Below, in pieces: positions 7,351-10,642 of a stretch of 10,642 nt of DNA (position 1 is the stretch's first letter; every line of letters begins with the position of its first letter). Origin of the DNA: Candidatus Poribacteria bacterium (GTDB lineage: Bacteria > Poribacteria > WGA-4E > WGA-3G); assembly GCA_009835515.1 (NCBI GenBank), contig VXXH01000881.1, positions 1-10,642 of the forward strand. The letters are read 5' to 3'. Below the pieces are notes generated by a model that was not told the origin of the DNA, ran no database searches, and saw only the letters and a list, made by a program, of their open reading frames with translations. The position numbers were made by a program, and so were the translations under genes.

Positions 7351-7363
7351 CGTAAAATTTACG
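7351..7363. repeat. 13-bp perfect palindrome
   Basis: CGTAAA and TTTACG flank a single central A, in the gap after the hydrolase gene. With the ATG at 7384, this could be an operator or chance. A second perfect palindrome, TGATGTACATCA, is at 7538-7549 in the same gap. Confidence 0.4.
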
Positions 7364-7383
7364 GCACGCAGGAACGGGCAATA

Positions 7384-7566
7384 ATGCACTTCGCATTTGG
7401 GGTGTTTTTGCTTGGGTATTTCTGCGTATTGCTGGGGTGTTTCTTCGCGGACGCCGCAGAATTGCCCTACTACGAACTGGATTTACCTTACAATTTGAAA
7501 ATGGATAGAACAGTAGTTTCCACTAAAAAAAAACACTTGATGTACATCAGAAACCTCTTTAACTGA
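7384..7566 (+). CDS. Doubtful 60-residue ORF with signal-peptide-like start
   Basis: This short ORF lies in the 286-bp gap between the hydrolase and the propeller gene. Residues 1-25 are strongly hydrophobic, with a lipobox-like LLGC (16-19) and an ADA site (22-24), but there is no positive charge in the first residues. The rest (AELPYYELDLPYNLK, then a basic tail) resembles the first mature residues of a secreted protein that then stops. An AGGA lies ten bases before the ATG. It may be a small exported protein, the remnant of a larger secreted-protein gene, or chance. The ORF runs into the heptamer repeat. I recognise no family. Confidence 0.25.
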   Translation: MHFAFGVFLLGYFCVLLGCFFADAAELPYYELDLPYNLKMDRTVVSTKKKHLMYIRNLFN

Positions 7567-7592
7567 CAACTGATAACTGAAAACTGACAACT
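7565..7592. repeat. Heptameric short tandem repeat (GANAACT x4)
   Basis: Four contiguous seven-base units are visible: GACAACT, GATAACT, GAAAACT, GACAACT, preceded by a partial unit TTTAACT (7558-7564). On the other strand the unit reads AGTTNTC. The array ends six bases before the ATG of the propeller gene, where a ribosome binding site would be expected. Heptamer tandem repeats of this style are known from cyanobacteria and other repeat-rich bacterial genomes; their function is unknown. Confidence 0.8.
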
Positions 7593-7598
7593 ACTAAT

Positions 7599-9053
7599 AT
7601 GATTATCAAAAACAATCCCGAACAGATAAGTACTGATCAAATCGTGCTGTTCCCTTTCGACGATTACAGTATACCGTTTCAACACGGTGTTCGGTTACAA
7701 CTCGTGCCTTACAGAGCAGGTGTTGATCGGACCCGAATTGTGGTACACCCCGGTCCGCCCGGTGCACCCGACAGTTCCCGTGTCATCTATTACGGGTCTG
7801 TCCATCGCGTCGGGGACGAACTTTGGATGTGGTACTTAGCGCAAGGAGATGACGACAGTTGGCACCATCGGGTGTGCTTCGCAAAAAGCCGTGATGGTTA
7901 TAACTGGGAGAAACCGGAACTCGGACTCGTAGAGTATAACGGCTCGACCGGCAACAATCTCGTGGATATCCAAGGTGGACAGTACCATATCCAGGCGTGT
8001 GTGGTGTATTATGAACCCGATGATCCGGATCCTGCGCGTCGGTTTAAAGCTATTATTGAAACCTCCAAATATACCCCAAAATTCGCAGTCATGTTTAGTG
8101 AAGATGGACTCCGATGGCACGAAGCCGAACGGCACCCTCACTCACCCTCCTGTGAGATGTCTGGTCTTACGAAATTCAACGGTTGCTACTATCTAACTGC
8201 ACACGGCGGTAGCCATATAGGTCCCACACGGCAGATGGTCATATATGCCTCTTACGACTTTGAACACTGGATTGAAGCATCGTGCTTAGGCTTCAGACGG
8301 GGTAATATTCCACCGAGACCTGTCGTCTATGGTGCACATCAAGGTGAGCAGGTGCATCTTGGCGCGGCACTCTGGAATCGTGGGAATGTGATCCTCGGTT
8401 TCTATGGACAGTGGCACGGACCGGAAAACAACGACCGACGACACGTCACAATGGATCTCGGCTTGGTCGTTAGCAACGATGCGCTTCATTACCGAGAACC
8501 GATTCCCGATTTTCAGATGGTAGAAGCGGCGGAGGATGACTTTGAACATCTACCAACACCGATGAACTTCAAACATGCCGCACTGATGCAAGGACAAGGC
8601 TTTGAAAATGTCGGTGATGAGACGCTTTTCTGGTATGCACCGTGGCCAGAGCAGCTGAGCAACGGTGTCCGGATCGCAACATGGCAGCGCGATCGGCTCA
8701 GCTATTTCCAAACAGCCGACCTGACTCGAAAAACAGCGCAACCACGACACGTAATTTCAGCACCTATCGATCTCGAAGGACAGCCTTGCAGAGTGTACTT
8801 AAACGTTGACGGATTATCCGAGTATAGTCAGGTTACCGTTGACATCTTAGACGAACGTTTTCAAGTGCTTGAAGGGTATTCCAGAGAGGACTGCCTCCCT
8901 TTTACGTCAGGATTTCATCAAAAAGTGAAGTGGAAAGGCGGTGAATGGGTTAAAGGAAAAGAAACGATCCGCATCCGACTTAATTTCACTGGGATTCGTC
9001 CAGAAGATCCGAAGGTCTACGCCATTTATGTCGAAAAAGTAGACACCCCTTGA
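7599..9053 (+). CDS. GH32/GH43-like five-bladed beta-propeller protein
   Basis: This 484-residue protein has the repeating pattern of five-bladed propeller glycosidases (GH32/43/68-like): a blade with a hydrophobic strand such as DELWMWYLA (73-81), then SRDGYNWEKPEL (97-108), FKAIIE (149-154) with MFSEDGLRWHEAE (165-177), LTKFNGCYYLTAH (190-202) and VIYASYDFEHW (214-224). The repeated S-x-D-G-x-x-W segments are typical of blade ends. Residues about 385-484 form a separate C-terminal beta domain. The catalytic acids cannot be assigned from the motifs I can see, so a glycosidase, a sialidase-like enzyme or a non-catalytic binding protein are all possible. No signal peptide is seen, which suggests an intracellular role unless the start is wrong. 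The ATG at 7599 has no Shine-Dalgarno site because the heptamer repeat is upstream; no nearby in-frame ATG improves this. Related proteins are common in Planctomycetes and Poribacteria as far as I know. Confidence 0.75.
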   Translation: MIIKNNPEQISTDQIVLFPFDDYSIPFQHGVRLQLVPYRAGVDRTRIVVHPGPPGAPDSSRVIYYGSVHRVGDELWMWYLAQGDDDSWHHRVCFAKSRDGYNWEKPELGLVEYNGSTGNNLVDIQGGQYHIQACVVYYEPDDPDPARRFKAIIETSKYTPKFAVMFSEDGLRWHEAERHPHSPSCEMSGLTKFNGCYYLTAHGGSHIGPTRQMVIYASYDFEHWIEASCLGFRRGNIPPRPVVYGAHQGEQVHLGAALWNRGNVILGFYGQWHGPENNDRRHVTMDLGLVVSNDALHYREPIPDFQMVEAAEDDFEHLPTPMNFKHAALMQGQGFENVGDETLFWYAPWPEQLSNGVRIATWQRDRLSYFQTADLTRKTAQPRHVISAPIDLEGQPCRVYLNVDGLSEYSQVTVDILDERFQVLEGYSREDCLPFTSGFHQKVKWKGGEWVKGKETIRIRLNFTGIRPEDPKVYAIYVEKVDTP

Positions 9054-9078
9054 TTTCAATCCTATCTTCTGCTAAAAT
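9050..9078 (+). promoter_or_regulatory. Sigma70-like promoter for the TPR lipoprotein gene
   Basis: TTGATT (9050-9055), a 17-bp spacer and TAAAAT (9073-9078), with TGC before the -10 box (extended -10), give a start near 9085 and a leader of about 19 nt that contains GGAGG. The -35 overlaps the stop codon of the propeller gene. Hexamers and spacing are the same as in the minus-strand promoter at 3040-3068, which supports both. Confidence 0.65.
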
Positions 9079-9103
9079 GTAATGTACGGATGGAGGAAAC
9101 AAT

Positions 9104-9637
9104 ATGACTATTTTATATAAATGGAGCGCGCTCCTGTTAATCATAGCGTTAACTTTCTACTTTACCGCGTGTGGTCCGAAAGCGATACCGTATTCTCAAA
9201 ACACGGATGCGCCCGAACCGAACGAAGTCGCTGTTGCACACTACAATTGGGGTATGACATCTGCTCAGAACGGCAATTTCGACCAAGCTATCATGGAACT
9301 CCACTTAGCGATCCAGAACGAACCGGGGTGGGTAATGCCGTTTTTTACATTAGGTGTCGTCTATGGCAATCAAGGCGAACTCGACAAAGCGATTCAAGTG
9401 TGGGAGCGCGCTACGCAGTTAGATGCCGATTTCGCGAAGGCGCATTATAACCTTGCCGTTGCCTATTTACACAAGGAAGAAAAAACACGATCCATTGCAG
9501 CCTTGCGTAAAGCGATTCGGATAGACAAGGAGGCTCTCTCCTCGGCAAAAGTGGATCCAGCACTTGAGGGCATTCGTAGCACCCCCGAATTTCAAGACTT
9601 GGAACACACTGCTGAAGAGAAGAATCAACAAGATTAA
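9104..9637 (+). CDS. TPR-repeat lipoprotein
   Basis: The 177-residue protein starts with a type II signal peptide: hydrophobic residues 8-20 and a lipobox FTAC (20-23), with C23 as the lipidated residue, so it should be anchored to a membrane. A short linker (24-41) is followed by three tetratricopeptide repeats at about 42-75, 76-109 and 110-143, with the usual small/aromatic pattern (for example NGNFDQAIMELHLAIQNEPG, 56-75). The tail (150-177) is charged and partly helical. TPR proteins of this size act as scaffolds for protein complexes; the partner is unknown. The ATG at 9104 is preceded by a strong GGAGG with seven bases of spacing. The kinase gene starts 18 nt after its stop and is probably co-transcribed. 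Confidence 0.88.
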   Translation: MTILYKWSALLLIIALTFYFTACGPKAIPYSQNTDAPEPNEVAVAHYNWGMTSAQNGNFDQAIMELHLAIQNEPGWVMPFFTLGVVYGNQGELDKAIQVWERATQLDADFAKAHYNLAVAYLHKEEKTRSIAALRKAIRIDKEALSSAKVDPALEGIRSTPEFQDLEHTAEEKNQQD

Positions 9638-9655
9638 TGCCGCGCAGCGCAAGAT

Positions 9656-10588
9656 ATGGCACGTTATACTAACCTTTCACCGACAGAACTTGCACACATC
9701 GTCGCACAATACCCAATCGGTACATCACTGAAACTTGAGGAGATTCCCGGTGGGTTCGGGAATAGTAATTTTAAATTGACAACCACAGACGGCGAGTTTC
9801 TGCTGAAAATTTGCGATGAGAAAGATTCAGCAGAGCTCAACATGCAAATCTCGCTCCTGCAACATCTCCGTCAGCACACATACCCGACAGTGTACCCGAT
9901 TCTAACGAAGGACCAGAAATTCCTGACGCATGAGACCTTTGGGAGTGTGATGCTCTACCCGTTCCTGCGAGGAGAAGAACCACTACCGTCACCCAATACA
10001 TTGGCACAACTCGGTGAGGCATTGGCGAAACTACACTGCATTCCGCCAGTTGCAGGACTTCCACGTTTTGCGATGGGTATATCACAGATGCGACCTTTCC
10101 TCCAAGAGGTGCAAGGTACAGAATTTGCCACGCACCCGTTTGTCGAATTGCTAAAGTCGCAATTGGAATCACTGGAACCGCACCTCAATGCCTCACTTCC
10201 GATGGGACTCCTCCACGGAGACCTTTTTTTAGACAATACGCTCTTCGAAGGTGAAGAGATGGTGGCAATCCTTGATTTTGAGGAAGGCTGTTATGATACA
10301 CTGCTCATTGATGTCGGCATGACAATCATCGGGTGTTGCTATACATCAGCACACCAACTGAATTTAAAAGCGGCGCGGCGATTTCTGGATGCTTATAATG
10401 TAGTGCGTCCGTTGACAGAAAGTGAGTGGAAACATTTGGATTGCTTTGTTCACTATGCCGCACTCTCAATCGCGTTTTGGCGATTTAGACAATTTAACAT
10501 CCGCCGTCCAGACGCACACCGCGCCAACACATATCAGGAAATGATTACCCGCAGTGCTCAATTTAAAGGAACGCACGTCAAAGTCTAA
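9656..10588 (+). CDS. APH/ThrB-type phosphotransferase (homoserine kinase II-like)
   Basis: The 310-residue protein has the aminoglycoside phosphotransferase/homoserine kinase II fold. The nucleotide loop is seen as GGFGNSNF (32-39), the ATP-contacting Lys fits K51 (in LLKIC), the catalytic loop is H187-G-D189 with N194, and the metal-binding segment is D207-F-E209. LHGDLFLDN (186-194) and AILDFEEGCYD (204-214) are characteristic of this family. Homoserine kinase (ThrB type II, phosphorylation of homoserine for threonine synthesis) is the closest guess from length and N-terminal pattern, but related kinases act on choline, ethanolamine or other small alcohols, so the substrate is open. It starts 18 nt after the TPR lipoprotein gene without a clear ribosome binding site, which suggests translation linked to the upstream gene. 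No threonine-biosynthesis neighbours are seen. Confidence 0.85.
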   Translation: MARYTNLSPTELAHIVAQYPIGTSLKLEEIPGGFGNSNFKLTTTDGEFLLKICDEKDSAELNMQISLLQHLRQHTYPTVYPILTKDQKFLTHETFGSVMLYPFLRGEEPLPSPNTLAQLGEALAKLHCIPPVAGLPRFAMGISQMRPFLQEVQGTEFATHPFVELLKSQLESLEPHLNASLPMGLLHGDLFLDNTLFEGEEMVAILDFEEGCYDTLLIDVGMTIIGCCYTSAHQLNLKAARRFLDAYNVVRPLTESEWKHLDCFVHYAALSIAFWRFRQFNIRRPDAHRANTYQEMITRSAQFKGTHVKV

Positions 10589-10642
10589 GCGTCTGAAGTT
10601 ACTCCGCAAGGTAAAGGTAAAATGAAAAAATGTCTTTAATAC
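10589..10642 (+). other. Right-hand edge: possible start of a cut-off gene
   Basis: No terminator is visible after the kinase stop. An AAGG lies upstream of an ATG at 10630 that stays open to the window edge for only four codons, so a further gene may begin here. The ATG at 10622 is closed after five codons. The evidence is too short to call a gene. Confidence 0.2.

Noticed and set aside
1..10642. CRISPR array, tRNA, rRNA or transposase gene
   Set aside because: No evenly spaced long repeats, no tRNA-like fold or rRNA segment, and no transposase motif were seen on either strand.

Overview
The window is a bacterial chromosomal segment of moderate GC content. It carries eight confidently called protein genes and one doubtful short ORF, with no RNA genes, CRISPR array or intact insertion sequence. 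The gene mix suggests an uncultured, environmental, Poribacteria-like or Planctomycetes-like lineage: a phytanoyl-CoA-dioxygenase-like enzyme fused to HEAT repeats, a D-2-hydroxyacid dehydrogenase, a family VIII esterase-like serine hydrolase, a beta-propeller GH32/43-like protein, a TPR lipoprotein and a ThrB-like kinase. Intergenic repeats add to this impression. The phylum assignment is an inference; no marker gene is present.

Layout. Positions 1-137 hold no gene but contain a strong 12-bp-arm hairpin and one copy of a short motif (AGRACTTACRYA). Two genes lie on the minus strand, 15 nt apart, and look like an operon: a D-2-hydroxyacid dehydrogenase (3008 to 2043, GTG start) and a PhyH-HEAT fusion (2027 to 138). 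They face away from a plus-strand block across a 252-bp divergent region. That region has two back-to-back sigma70-like promoters and an 88-bp element with terminal inverted repeats, which resembles a MITE and sits in the presumed leader of the plus-strand genes.

The most distinctive content is at 3261-6006: an XPB-type superfamily 2 helicase followed by a DUF790/Bax1 nuclease. In archaea these two proteins form the XPB-Bax1 helicase-nuclease machine, proposed to act like XPB with XPG in nucleotide excision repair. Here the pair is bacterial, and both proteins differ at landmark residues (RVD in place of RED in the helicase; no Lys after the acidic motif of the nuclease).

Downstream on the plus strand are a beta-lactamase-fold serine hydrolase (6041-7312), a 286-bp gap holding a doubtful signal-peptide-like mini-ORF and a heptameric tandem repeat, a GH32/43-like propeller protein (7599-9053), and a TPR lipoprotein (9104-9637) closely followed by a ThrB/APH-like kinase (9656-10588). 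The lipoprotein's promoter has the same -35, spacer length and extended -10 as the minus-strand dehydrogenase promoter. The downstream genes do not form one obvious pathway; the window reads as several small transcription units, with the repair pair as the only clear functional module.
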